From Oscillospiraceae bacterium (GTDB taxonomy: Bacteria > Bacillota_A > Clostridia > Oscillospirales > Oscillospiraceae), in assembly GCA_017408725.1 (NCBI GenBank), contig JAFQUA010000045.1, positions 1 through 34,978 on the forward strand: a DNA stretch of 34,978 nt. Reading direction: 5' to 3'. This document shows positions 16,333 through 24,504 of the stretch, piece after piece. Under the pieces are notes generated by a model. It ran no database searches. It was not told the DNA's origin and was given only the letters and a program-made list of their open reading frames with translations. A program made the translations under genes and the position numbers. Numbering within the stretch: position 1 is the stretch's first letter; every line of letters begins with the position of its first letter.

Positions 16333-16772
16333 ACTTCCCACTCCTTTCGCAGGATTAAAGCATCCTCTTTTGGATTTCTGTAATAATTTGGCCTGCGTCC
16401 CACCTGACAGAAGCCCAACTTTTCATACAAAGCAATGGCAGGCGCATTGGATGACCGAACCTCCAGAGAAAGGCTGCTGCTACAGCGCCTTTTCAGTTCC
16501 ACAATCAGCTGCTCAACGAGAATCTCACCGATCCCTCTGCGCCGCCAATCGGGGTGAACTGCCACGTTCATCATATCCGTTTCTCCGCACACGGTCTGCG
16601 AGCCAACATAACCAACCACGGTATCATCATGCAGCGCAACCATCCACAGCGCCAGATCATTTTGCAGTTCAGTGGCGATACTCTTCTCGCTCCATGGAGT
16701 GGAAAAGCACATTCTTTCCAATTCCGCCACCTGAGCAACATGGCATTCCTGCATTTGCGTAAATTTCATCAT
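16329..16772 (-). CDS. rimI: Ribosomal protein S18-alanine N-acetyltransferase
   Basis: GNAT enzyme acetylating the N-terminus of ribosomal protein S18. 147 residues: FSTPWSEKSIATEL near the N-terminus (typical of RimI), VHPDWRRRGIGEILVEQLI as the acetyl-CoA loop, and SLEVRSSNAPAIALYEKLGF near the end. It overlaps polA and tsaD by 4 nt each. The position next to tsaD supports RimI over other GNATs. Confidence 0.93.
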   Translation of the reverse strand: MMKFTQMQECHVAQVAELERMCFSTPWSEKSIATELQNDLALWMVALHDDTVVGYVGSQTVCGETDMMNVAVHPDWRRRGIGEILVEQLIVELKRRCSSSLSLEVRSSNAPAIALYEKLGFCQVGRRPNYYRNPKEDALILRKEWEV

Positions 16773-19297
16773 TTTGCTTCAAACCAGCTCTTTCCTACTT
16801 TTGCCTCCGCCGTCAGCGGCACGGACAAATTCGCCACCTGCTCCATTTCCCGGCTGATCAGCGCAGCTACAGAATCAGCAATCATTTCCGGGCACTCCAC
16901 AATCAGTTCGTCGTGAACCTGCAGCAACAGCTTTGCCTCCGGATAATTCTCCCGCAAGGCCTTGTCCACACGGATCATAGCCATTTTGATCAAGTCCGCT
17001 GCCGTACCCTGAATAGGCGTATTCAAAGCAATCCGCTCTGCTCCGCTGCGGATATTGAAATTACTGGACTTCAGTTCCGGAATATACCGTTTTCTGCCAT
17101 ACATGGTTTCCGTGAAGCCCTTCTCCCGAGCATCTACGATCACCTGCTTCATATAGGTGCCCACGCCCGCATACTTGGCTAAATAGCTTTCGATATAGTC
17201 CTTAGCCTCATACCGACTGACACCGATATCCTCCGCAAGGGAGAATTCAGAAATACCGTAAACGATACCAAAATTAACTGCCTTTGCATGCCGGCGCTGC
17301 AACGCGGTCACCTGCTCCGGTTCCACACCAAAGACCTGCGAAGCTGTCACCGTGTGGATATCCATACCGGATGTGAAAGCATTTCGCATCACCACATCGT
17401 CCGCAATGTGGGCAAGCACACGCAGTTCGATCTGGCTGTAGTCCGCATCCACAAGCACATACCCCGGTTTGGGAACGAACATCTTACGAATCTCTGCACC
17501 CAGATCGGTACGCACCGGAATATTCTGCAGATTGGGTTCTGTAGAAGATAGTCTGCCCGTTGCCGTCACCAGATTCTGGAAGGTGGTGCGGACTCTGCCA
17601 TCGTCACAAACCGCATGCATCAATCCGTCGGCATAAGTGGATTTCAGCTTGGTCAGCATCCGGTAATCCATGATGGCAGGAATAATGGGATGCTTATTCT
17701 TCAGTTTTTCCAAAACATCGGCATTAGTGGAATAGCCGGTCTTTGTTTTCTTCACCGGAGGAAGCCCAAGCTTTTCAAACAGCAATTCGCCCAATTGCTT
17801 GGTAGAATTGATATTGAAGGGCTCTTCACTGCAGCTGTAGATCAGTTTCTCACAATCATCGATCCGCTGCGACAGCATATCGCCAAACTGCTGCAGCTGC
17901 AGCCGGTCAATGGCAATACCCTCTTTTTCCATCCGGTAAAGCACGGAACAAAGCGGAAGTTCAATATCAAAGTAGAGTCCTTCCATCCCCTGCTTCTTTA
18001 GTTCTTCCTGCAATACGGGGTACAGATTCCAAATTGCTTCCGCGCAGGCAGCAGCATCCCCATCATCCACCGTTACGCCAAGGAAATTGGTAGCCAGTTT
18101 GGAAACGGGATAATCTGACTGGGAGGGATTCAAATCATAAGCAGCCAATGCCGTATCGAATACCACTTCCCCAAAGGACAATCCCTGCTCGTTAAGCCCA
18201 TGCATCGCTGTCTTGGAATCGTGGCAGATCAGTTTCCCTGAGGGCAATGTGCCACCCATCTGCACTTCCATAGGTGTCAAGGCACATACGCCTGCTTCCC
18301 ATGCCACGCCTAAAGAGCCGTCGGGTGCAAAATAAACTGCGCAAATCTCTGCTTTTTCCGGCAGCGCATCCACTCTGGGCAGAGAAACCGTGCTCTTTTT
18401 CTCCGGCTTGGGTGCTTCCAGTTCTGCGCCCCGCAGGCCGTACTTGTCGATCAGCCGCACAAATTCCAGTTTCTGGAACAGGTCATAGAGGGCAGGCCTG
18501 TTGTACGGCTGCACAATGGCATCCCGAGGTTCAAAATCAATAGGCGCTTCGCAACGAATGGTCGCGAGGTCATAGGAAAGATAGGCATTGTCCTTGTCCT
18601 TCTCCAGTTTTTCCCGCAGTTTCGGCTTAATGGAAGGATCGTCAAGATTTGCGTAAACGCCATCCAACGAGCCGAATTTCACAAGCAAGTCCGTAGCCGT
18701 CTTGGGACCCACACCGGCGACGCCGGGGATATTGTCGGAAGAATCACCCATCAGTGCCTTCAGATCCACCATTTTCTTCGGCTCAAAGCCATATTCTTCC
18801 TTAAACTTATCGGCAGTATAGAGAGTCGCGGTGGTCTGGCCGGGCTTGGAGATCACAAGCTTCACATGGACATTCTCATCGATCAGCTGCAAGCTGTCCC
18901 GATCACCGGTAACAATCACGCATTCCCATTCATTGTTGGAGCAGATTCTGCCAACCGTACCGATGACATCGTCCGCTTCCCAGCCCTGACATTCATAGAT
19001 GGGAATATTCATTGCCCGCAGGACATCCTTCATCACCGGCATCTGCATAGCAAGTTCTTCGGGCATACCATGGCGGGTGGCTTTATACCCGTCATACTGC
19101 AAGTGGCGGAAGGTAGGGCCGTGAAGGTCAAAGGCGACACAGACCGCTTCCGGCTGCTCTTCCTTTTCCATCTTCTCCAGAATGTTCAAAAAGCCGTAAA
19201 TGGCATGGGTATAAAGCCCCTCCCGTGTGGTAAGGGGCCTGACACCGAAAAACGCTCGGTTGATGACGGAGTTGCCGTCAAGAATCAGCAACTTCAT
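16769..19297 (-). CDS. polA: DNA polymerase I
   Basis: Gap-filling and Okazaki-fragment polymerase with 5' nuclease. 842 residues: the 5'-3' exonuclease/FEN domain (about 1-290; VCVAFDLHGPTFRH, GDSSDNIPGVAGVGPKTA), a central 3'-5' exonuclease-fold region (about 310-460) in which I do not see the usual acidic catalytic set, so probably without proofreading as in many Firmicutes, and the polymerase domain with motif A DADYSQIELRVLAH, motif B RRHAKAVNFGIVYGIS and motif C LLQVHDELIVE. ATG at 19297 follows GGAG by 6 nt. Its start overlaps cysS, its stop overlaps rimI, each by 4 nt. Confidence 0.97.
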   Translation of the reverse strand: MKLLILDGNSVINRAFFGVRPLTTREGLYTHAIYGFLNILEKMEKEEQPEAVCVAFDLHGPTFRHLQYDGYKATRHGMPEELAMQMPVMKDVLRAMNIPIYECQGWEADDVIGTVGRICSNNEWECVIVTGDRDSLQLIDENVHVKLVISKPGQTTATLYTADKFKEEYGFEPKKMVDLKALMGDSSDNIPGVAGVGPKTATDLLVKFGSLDGVYANLDDPSIKPKLREKLEKDKDNAYLSYDLATIRCEAPIDFEPRDAIVQPYNRPALYDLFQKLEFVRLIDKYGLRGAELEAPKPEKKSTVSLPRVDALPEKAEICAVYFAPDGSLGVAWEAGVCALTPMEVQMGGTLPSGKLICHDSKTAMHGLNEQGLSFGEVVFDTALAAYDLNPSQSDYPVSKLATNFLGVTVDDGDAAACAEAIWNLYPVLQEELKKQGMEGLYFDIELPLCSVLYRMEKEGIAIDRLQLQQFGDMLSQRIDDCEKLIYSCSEEPFNINSTKQLGELLFEKLGLPPVKKTKTGYSTNADVLEKLKNKHPIIPAIMDYRMLTKLKSTYADGLMHAVCDDGRVRTTFQNLVTATGRLSSTEPNLQNIPVRTDLGAEIRKMFVPKPGYVLVDADYSQIELRVLAHIADDVVMRNAFTSGMDIHTVTASQVFGVEPEQVTALQRRHAKAVNFGIVYGISEFSLAEDIGVSRYEAKDYIESYLAKYAGVGTYMKQVIVDAREKGFTETMYGRKRYIPELKSSNFNIRSGAERIALNTPIQGTAADLIKMAMIRVDKALRENYPEAKLLLQVHDELIVECPEMIADSVAALISREMEQVANLSVPLTAEAKVGKSWFEAK

Positions 19298-20709
19298 ACT
19301 TTTCTCCACTTTGCGCCCTGAGGTGTGTCGATGATCTCGATACCCCGAGCCTTTAGTTCGTCACGAATCCGGTCCGCTTCTGCCCAATTCTTAGACTTTT
19401 TGGCTTCCGTACGGGCAGCAACCAGTGCGTCGATCTCAGGGTCGGCATTGGCCGCTTCCTCCTCCGCCTGCTTCTTTGCAAGCTTCTGGGCAGCTTCGAT
19501 CAGATTCAAAGAAAGCACCTGATCAAAGTCTTTCAGTGCTGCCAGCTTGGTGGCATCGTTGCACTTTGCCTTCAGAACATCATACACAGCGGTGACTGCC
19601 AGAGATGTGTTAAGGTCGCCATTGAGTGCGTTTGCAAACTTCTCCTTCAGCTGAGCAAGAGCAGCTTCATCCACATCGCCGTCTGCCTTGAAAGTAGCGA
19701 TCTTTGCGATCAGCTTATCGTAAGCAATGACAGCATTATCGAGGTTCTCCCAGCTGAACACCAGGTTGCGGCGGTAGTGGCTCTGGAGGCAGAACAGCCG
19801 GTAAGCCATGGGATCATAGCCCTTGCTCTCCAGCAGAGAAACTGTCAAGAACTCGCCCTTGGACTTGCTCATCTTGCCGGTATCGGTGTTCAAATGGTGA
19901 ACATGGAACCAGTAGTTGCACCACTTGTGACCCAAAAAGCTTTCAGACTGGGCAATTTCATTGGTATGGTGGGGGAATGCATTGTCAATACCGCCGGCAT
20001 GAATATCCAGATCCTCGCCCAGGTGCTTCATAGAAATGCAGGAGCACTCGATATGCCAGCCGGGATATCCAACACCCCAGGGAGAATCCCACTTCAGCGC
20101 CTGATCCTCAAACTTACTCTTGGTAAACCACAGAACGAAGTCATTTTTATTCTTCTTGTTGGTATCCTCTTCTACACCGTCACGGACTCCGGTAGCCAGA
20201 TCTTCCTCGTCATGGTCATTGAACACATAATATTTCTCCAGCGTAGAGGTGTCAAAATACACATTACCGCCGGCAAGGTAGGCACTTCCCTTTTCCAGCA
20301 GTGTCTGCACCATGTGGATATACTCGTTGATGCAGTTGGTGGCAGGCCCGATAACCTCGGGGCGCTTGATGTTCAGCTTGTCGCAATCGGCAAAGAAGGC
20401 CTCGGTATAGAAACGGGCAATGTCCATAACAGACTTATTCTCCCGCTTGGCGCCCTTGAGCATCTTATCCTCACCGGTATCGGCATCACTGGCAAGATGG
20501 CCTACATCGGTGATATTCATAACCCGCTTGACATTATAGCCACTGTAGCGCAGCGCCTTTTCCAGCACATCCTCCATGATATAGGTACGAAGATTGCCGA
20601 TATGGGCATAGTGGTACACCGTAGGTCCGCAGGTGTACATCTTTACCAAGTCAGGATTTCTGGGGGTAAACAGTTCTTTTTTATGGGACAGAGAATTATA
20701 AAGATACAT
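19294..20709 (-). CDS. cysS: Cysteinyl-tRNA synthetase
   Basis: Charges tRNA-Cys. 471 residues, class I. HIGH-type motif YHYAHIGNLRTYI, zinc ligands in YTCGPTVY and WHIECSCISM with the HTNE segment, and TGKMSKSKG as the KMSKS loop. The C-terminal domain has the usual charged region and ends NWAEADRIRDELKARGIEIIDTPQGAKW, complete. The ATG at 20709 has GGAGG about 7-8 nt upstream. A T-box leader precedes it. Three genes follow with 4-nt overlaps. Confidence 0.97.
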   Translation of the reverse strand: MYLYNSLSHKKELFTPRNPDLVKMYTCGPTVYHYAHIGNLRTYIMEDVLEKALRYSGYNVKRVMNITDVGHLASDADTGEDKMLKGAKRENKSVMDIARFYTEAFFADCDKLNIKRPEVIGPATNCINEYIHMVQTLLEKGSAYLAGGNVYFDTSTLEKYYVFNDHDEEDLATGVRDGVEEDTNKKNKNDFVLWFTKSKFEDQALKWDSPWGVGYPGWHIECSCISMKHLGEDLDIHAGGIDNAFPHHTNEIAQSESFLGHKWCNYWFHVHHLNTDTGKMSKSKGEFLTVSLLESKGYDPMAYRLFCLQSHYRRNLVFSWENLDNAVIAYDKLIAKIATFKADGDVDEAALAQLKEKFANALNGDLNTSLAVTAVYDVLKAKCNDATKLAALKDFDQVLSLNLIEAAQKLAKKQAEEEAANADPEIDALVAARTEAKKSKNWAEADRIRDELKARGIEIIDTPQGAKWRKV

Positions 20710-20735
20710 ATTGGGTTCCTCCAATCGTTATTTGC

Positions 20736-20931
20736 AAAAACAAAACGCCCCCTGCACATTCGTACAAGAGGCGGCAAAACCGCGGTTCCACTCTCATTTA
20801 TTCCTTGATATCCACTTTGCCGCTCCCGGACGCACTTTCACAGTCCATACCTGCCGATGTTTCCAGCCATGACACCGGCTCTCTGAAGGTTCGACTTCTG
20901 CTACTCTTTCCGTTCATTGCAGCATATATTC
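20736..20931 (-). promoter_or_regulatory. T-box riboswitch leader, cysteine-type
   Basis: Senses uncharged tRNA-Cys and lets transcription pass the terminator. Minus strand: stem I with AGAGAGCCGG and GGCTGGAAAC; candidate specifier TGC at 20832-20834 in GAAAGTGCGTCC; the conserved T-box core AGAGTGGAACCGCGG at 20780-20794; and a terminator at 20736-20773 (CGCCTCTTGTAC / GTGCAGGGGGCG, 12 bp with G-U pairs, GAAT loop, then TTTTGTTTTT). Fills the gap upstream of cysS. Confidence 0.92.
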
Positions 20932-20937
20932 TTTGAT

Positions 20938-20966
20938 ATTTTAGCATTTCCATACCCCCTTGTCAA
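20938..20966 (-). promoter_or_regulatory. Promoter of the T-box-cysS-polA-rimI-tsaD unit
   Basis: Minus strand: consensus TTGACA, 17-nt spacer, TAAAAT, ending 7 nt before the T-box leader. Confidence 0.82.
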
Positions 20967-20977
20967 GTTTCCTTCTG

Positions 20978-21006
20978 TTGACTTTAAAAGTGCAGAATAC
21001 TATAAT
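20978..21006 (+). promoter_or_regulatory. Promoter of the PDZ-metzincin-MORN gene
   Basis: TTGACT, 17-nt spacer, TATAAT; back to back with the cysS promoter, 12 bp apart. Confidence 0.8.
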
Positions 21007-21035
21007 ATTTGCAAAACCATTTACCGGGAGGTATT

Positions 21036-23264
21036 ATGAGTAATACATCGACGAAGAAAAAATTCAGCTTTTGGAAACTGCTTCTCTGGATCTTCGCAAT
21101 CCTATTTGTGCTGAATGCTGTTACAGACGGCGAATTCACAGACCAACTGTCTTCGCTGTTTGAAGATCATGGTTCCTATGAGCCGGACAATGAGCAAAGG
21201 CCCGGCTATCTTGGTATTTCCATTACGGAAAAGGAAGGTATTACCGGCGGATATATATCCGAAGTGAAACCAGGAGCTCCCGGTGCGGATGCCGGTCTTT
21301 TACCCGGGGACATCATTGTTACAATTGGTAATATCCCCATTAATTCTTATGACGATGTTGTAGCTGAGATCAGCACCTTCTGTGCCAGTGACAGTACCGT
21401 CTTCACGGTACTGCGTAACAACCAATATGTCACGCTTGAGATCTATTTCGGTGTAAAACCACCGGAGGATCCCATAGAGCCTCAGGGCACCGTCCCGCAA
21501 CAGACCGTTCCTGCAGGCACCGGACCCTCCGGCACTATGCCTCCGGTAACCACGCCTCCCGCTGTAGATTGGCTTTCCTCTGTTCCGGCAGAGCTGCGCA
21601 GCCATGTGTATTTGGATTCCCGAGGCAAAGGGTATTGTGAGACACTGACCGGCAATGTCGTCGTTACCGTGATCTTCGTCAGTGACCCGGATGCCGGTTG
21701 GTCAGATGGGGAAATCGAGAACGCAAAAGCGCAATTCCAGACCATCGCTGACCGGATTATCGCTGATGCTGTCAACTACGGCGCACAGGTCAATCTCTCA
21801 TTGCAATACAAAGCCGTGTCCACCTCCGTCAAGATTGTGGACAACGAAACGGATGACTGGGCAGCCAGCGCATTGGCAGCCGCAGGTCTTCCGACACTCA
21901 AAGATTCCAACCCCACCTTAGAAACTACCTACAGAGTCGATGCCGCACCTGTTATCTTCATCGCCAATCACGGTGGAAGAGCATTTGCTTCCTCTAACTA
22001 TCAAAGTGAATACGCGATTCTGTATCAGGACACCCACGCATTTTATCATGAACTTAACCATATCTTTGGTGCAAAGGATTTTTACTACCCTGCTGATGTG
22101 AAAACGCTGACAGAGACCTACCTTCCCAACAGCATTATGGTAAATTCCTCTCAAGGCGTCATGGACGATTTCACCGCATATTTGATCGGTTGGACAGACA
22201 CGCTGACCGACAACGCCTTAGCTTTCCTAAAGGAAACCGCCTACTTGACAAAGGAATATTTGGCAGCGGAACACGAAAAGGAAACTTACACCGGCTATGT
22301 AACTGATTTCACCTACGGCGGCGGCTCATATACCGGTTACCTTGTCAGGGGTGTACACCATGGGCAAGGCAAGTGGATTCGGGATGACGGCACCGTTTGG
22401 GAGGGCACCTTCAATCATGGCTCCTTTACAGGAAAAGGAAATATTATTTACTCCAATGGAAATACCTACGACGGGGAATGGGTCGATGGTCGTTGGCACG
22501 GTACCGGTACCTATAAATGGGCAAACGGGGGTATCTATACCGGCGCATATGTAAACGGCGAACGGACCGGTCAGGGCATTATGGTATACTCCGACGGAGA
22601 TATTTATGAAGGCGATTGGGTAGACGGAAATCGGCACGGAAAAGGCACTTACAAATGGATCGAAGGCAACAGCTATACCGGTGATTTTGTAGAAAATGAG
22701 AGAACTGGGCAGGGTACATGGACCGGCAGTACCGGCAACACCTACACTGGCGGTTTCCTGAACGGAAACTTCCACGGTCAAGGAACTTACAAGTGGGCAA
22801 CCGGCGGCAGCTATACCGGTGGCTATGATAACGGAATGTGCTCCGGGCAAGGCACTATGGTATATTCGGACGGAGCCGTATATGTAGGTCAGTGGTCCGA
22901 CGGAAAGCGAAGCGGACAGGGCACTATCCAATACGCCGACGGTTCTTCCTATGTTGGTCAGTGGGCTGACGGAAAACGAAGCGGACAGGGTACACTCTCT
23001 TACGCAAACGGCAATGTCTACACAGGCCACTGGGTTAATGACACCTGGAATGGTGAAGGCACCTTCACATGGACCAGCGGTGACAAATACACCGGTACAT
23101 TTGTCGATGGCAAACGCCACGGTTACGGCATCTATTACTTCCCCAGCGGAAACCGTTACGAGGGCAACTGGGTAAATGGAGAGCGGCACGGGCAAGGTAC
23201 TATGTACTACGCCAACGGTACATCCCAATCCGGAAACTGGGATAACGGCAAATTTACAGGATAA
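21036..23264 (+). CDS. Membrane-anchored PDZ / metzincin-like protease / MORN-repeat protein
   Basis: Probable cell-surface zinc protease of unreported architecture. 742 residues. Basic N-terminus, one membrane segment (about 13-30) acting as signal anchor; PDZ domain (about 57-145, GYLGISI ... GLLPGDIIVTIGN); Pro/Thr linker (about 146-180); a domain (about 185-400) holding H338-E339-x-x-H342-x-x-G345-x-x-D348 in HELNHIFGAKD, the HExxHxxGxxD pattern of metzincins such as snapalysin, with SIM at 366-368 as a candidate Met-turn; then MORN repeats from 431 to the end. The family of the protease domain is not otherwise recognised. Start chosen for GGGAGG 5-6 nt upstream. Single-gene unit with its own promoter and terminator. 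Confidence 0.85.
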   Translation: MSNTSTKKKFSFWKLLLWIFAILFVLNAVTDGEFTDQLSSLFEDHGSYEPDNEQRPGYLGISITEKEGITGGYISEVKPGAPGADAGLLPGDIIVTIGNIPINSYDDVVAEISTFCASDSTVFTVLRNNQYVTLEIYFGVKPPEDPIEPQGTVPQQTVPAGTGPSGTMPPVTTPPAVDWLSSVPAELRSHVYLDSRGKGYCETLTGNVVVTVIFVSDPDAGWSDGEIENAKAQFQTIADRIIADAVNYGAQVNLSLQYKAVSTSVKIVDNETDDWAASALAAAGLPTLKDSNPTLETTYRVDAAPVIFIANHGGRAFASSNYQSEYAILYQDTHAFYHELNHIFGAKDFYYPADVKTLTETYLPNSIMVNSSQGVMDDFTAYLIGWTDTLTDNALAFLKETAYLTKEYLAAEHEKETYTGYVTDFTYGGGSYTGYLVRGVHHGQGKWIRDDGTVWEGTFNHGSFTGKGNIIYSNGNTYDGEWVDGRWHGTGTYKWANGGIYTGAYVNGERTGQGIMVYSDGDIYEGDWVDGNRHGKGTYKWIEGNSYTGDFVENERTGQGTWTGSTGNTYTGGFLNGNFHGQGTYKWATGGSYTGGYDNGMCSGQGTMVYSDGAVYVGQWSDGKRSGQGTIQYADGSSYVGQWADGKRSGQGTLSYANGNVYTGHWVNDTWNGEGTFTWTSGDKYTGTFVDGKRHGYGIYYFPSGNRYEGNWVNGERHGQGTMYYANGTSQSGNWDNGKFTG
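22326..23261 (+). repeat. MORN repeat array, 13 full units of 69 bp plus a partial one
   Basis: Coding tandem repeat. Each unit is exactly 23 residues (69 nt) with the pattern Y-x-G-x-W/F-x-x-G-x-x-x-G-x-G-T and a second Asp/Asn-Gly turn, with no indels over 13 units; the 14th stops at 13 residues. Units 9 and 10 are nearly identical at protein level (YVGQW.DGKRSGQGT), hinting at recent duplication. In other proteins MORN repeats bind lipids or act as beta-hairpin scaffolds. Confidence 0.93.
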
Positions 23265-23266
23265 GC

Positions 23267-23300
23267 AAAAGAGGAAGCAGATCGCGCTGCTTCCTCTTTT
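23267..23300. terminator. Shared terminator between the MORN gene and the aminotransferase gene
   Basis: Perfect 14-bp stem AAAAGAGGAAGCAG / CTGCTTCCTCTTTT with loop ATCGCG; T-rich tail on the plus side, A/T on the minus side. It lies between the convergent stops at 23264 and 23305. Confidence 0.92.
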
Positions 23301-23304
23301 ATTT

Positions 23305-24504
23305 TCACATTACCTCTTCCCGGTAGCGCTGAATTCCCTTCGCCAGAATGTCCATCGCCCGTTCCAGTTTTTCCTTTTCCAGAACATAGGCGATCCGCAC
23401 CTCATTGATGCCCTTACCCGGGGTTTCGTAAAAGGGCGCACCGGGGGCGAACATGACCGTATCCCCATTATCGTCAAAATTTTGCAGAAGCCACCGCTGG
23501 AATTTGTCCGCATCGTCCACCGGAAGGCTCGCCATGACATAGAAAGCGCCCATAGGCTCTTCCACGATCACACCGGGCATTTCCTGCAGACGGCGTACGA
23601 CCGTATCCCGCCGCTGACGGTAAACTTCCTTGGATTGCCGGAAGAACTGATGGTCTATGCCATAAAGCGCAGCAGCACCGATCTGATCAATGGTGGCAAC
23701 CGACAAGCGGGATTGGCAAAACTTTAAAAGTGCCTGCTGTAGCTCCTTATTCTTTGTAACAACACAGCCAATGCGGGCGCCGCAGGCAGAAAACCGCTTG
23801 GACACGGAGTCGATAAGCACCAGATTGTCATTAATATCGTCGAAACTGGCCATGGTGGGCACACCGAATTCTTCATCATAGCAGAATTCACGGTACACTT
23901 CATCGCAGATCAAAAACAAATCGTGCTTCTTGGCAATATCTGCAATCATCCGCATCTCACTCTTGGTCAGCACAACGCCGGTGGGATTACCGGGATTGGT
24001 GATCAGAATTGCTCGGGTATTCTGGGTAATCAGGCTTTCGATCCGCTTTCTGTCCGCGTATCGGTAGCCTTCCTCTGGACTTGTGGGCAGAGCACGGATC
24101 CGGCCGCCAGCTGCATGGACAAAGGTCGTGTAGTTAGGATAATAGGGCTCCGGAACGATCACTTCCGTGTAAGGATCCAGAATGCTCAAGCAGGTCAGCA
24201 GCAGCGCCTCGCTGCCGCCGGTGGTGACCAGAATATCCTCCGGTTCCAAGGACACCCCGATCTGGGCATAGTAATTCCGGATTGCCTCGATCAAAACCAG
24301 AGCACCGGGAGATTCCGCATAGGCCAAGGTACTGCTGTCAAAATCCCGGACGGCATCATAATACGCCTGAGGCGTTGCGATATCCGGCTGACCGATGTTC
24401 AGATGATATATCGTTTTGCCCGCTTTTTTTGCCTGAACTGCCAACGGATGAAATTTCCGCATTGGCGACGGCTCGCAGCGGTTGGCATTGATGGATACTT
24501 TCAT
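23305..24504 (-). CDS. PLP-dependent aminotransferase, class I/II (AspC-like)
   Basis: Transamination of an amino acid, probably aspartate, alanine or an aromatic one; specificity cannot be read. 399 residues, fold type I. Motifs: HLNIGQPDI near the N-terminus, VTTGGSEALLL, ITNPGNPTGVVL, LICDEVYREF, and DSVSKRFSACGARIG with the Schiff-base lysine; ending INEVRIAYVLEKEKLERAM. ATG at 24504 has AAGGAGG 6 nt upstream. The 3' end of the symporter gene overlaps its first 149 nt in another frame. Confidence 0.92.
   Translation of the reverse strand: MKVSINANRCEPSPMRKFHPLAVQAKKAGKTIYHLNIGQPDIATPQAYYDAVRDFDSSTLAYAESPGALVLIEAIRNYYAQIGVSLEPEDILVTTGGSEALLLTCLSILDPYTEVIVPEPYYPNYTTFVHAAGGRIRALPTSPEEGYRYADRKRIESLITQNTRAILITNPGNPTGVVLTKSEMRMIADIAKKHDLFLICDEVYREFCYDEEFGVPTMASFDDINDNLVLIDSVSKRFSACGARIGCVVTKNKELQQALLKFCQSRLSVATIDQIGAAALYGIDHQFFRQSKEVYRQRRDTVVRRLQEMPGVIVEEPMGAFYVMASLPVDDADKFQRWLLQNFDDNGDTVMFAPGAPFYETPGKGINEVRIAYVLEKEKLERAMDILAKGIQRYREEVM

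Noticed and set aside
19777..20808. 343-codon plus-strand frame opposite cysS
   Set aside because: Antisense shadow of cysS running into the T-box; no ribosome site.
22326..23228. 300-codon minus-strand frame opposite the MORN repeats
   Set aside because: Long only because the repeat codons lack stops in that frame; repetitive shadow of the MORN array.
22326..23261. Regular 69-bp repeats as a CRISPR array
   Set aside because: There are no constant repeat and variable spacer parts; every unit encodes the MORN consensus in one frame.
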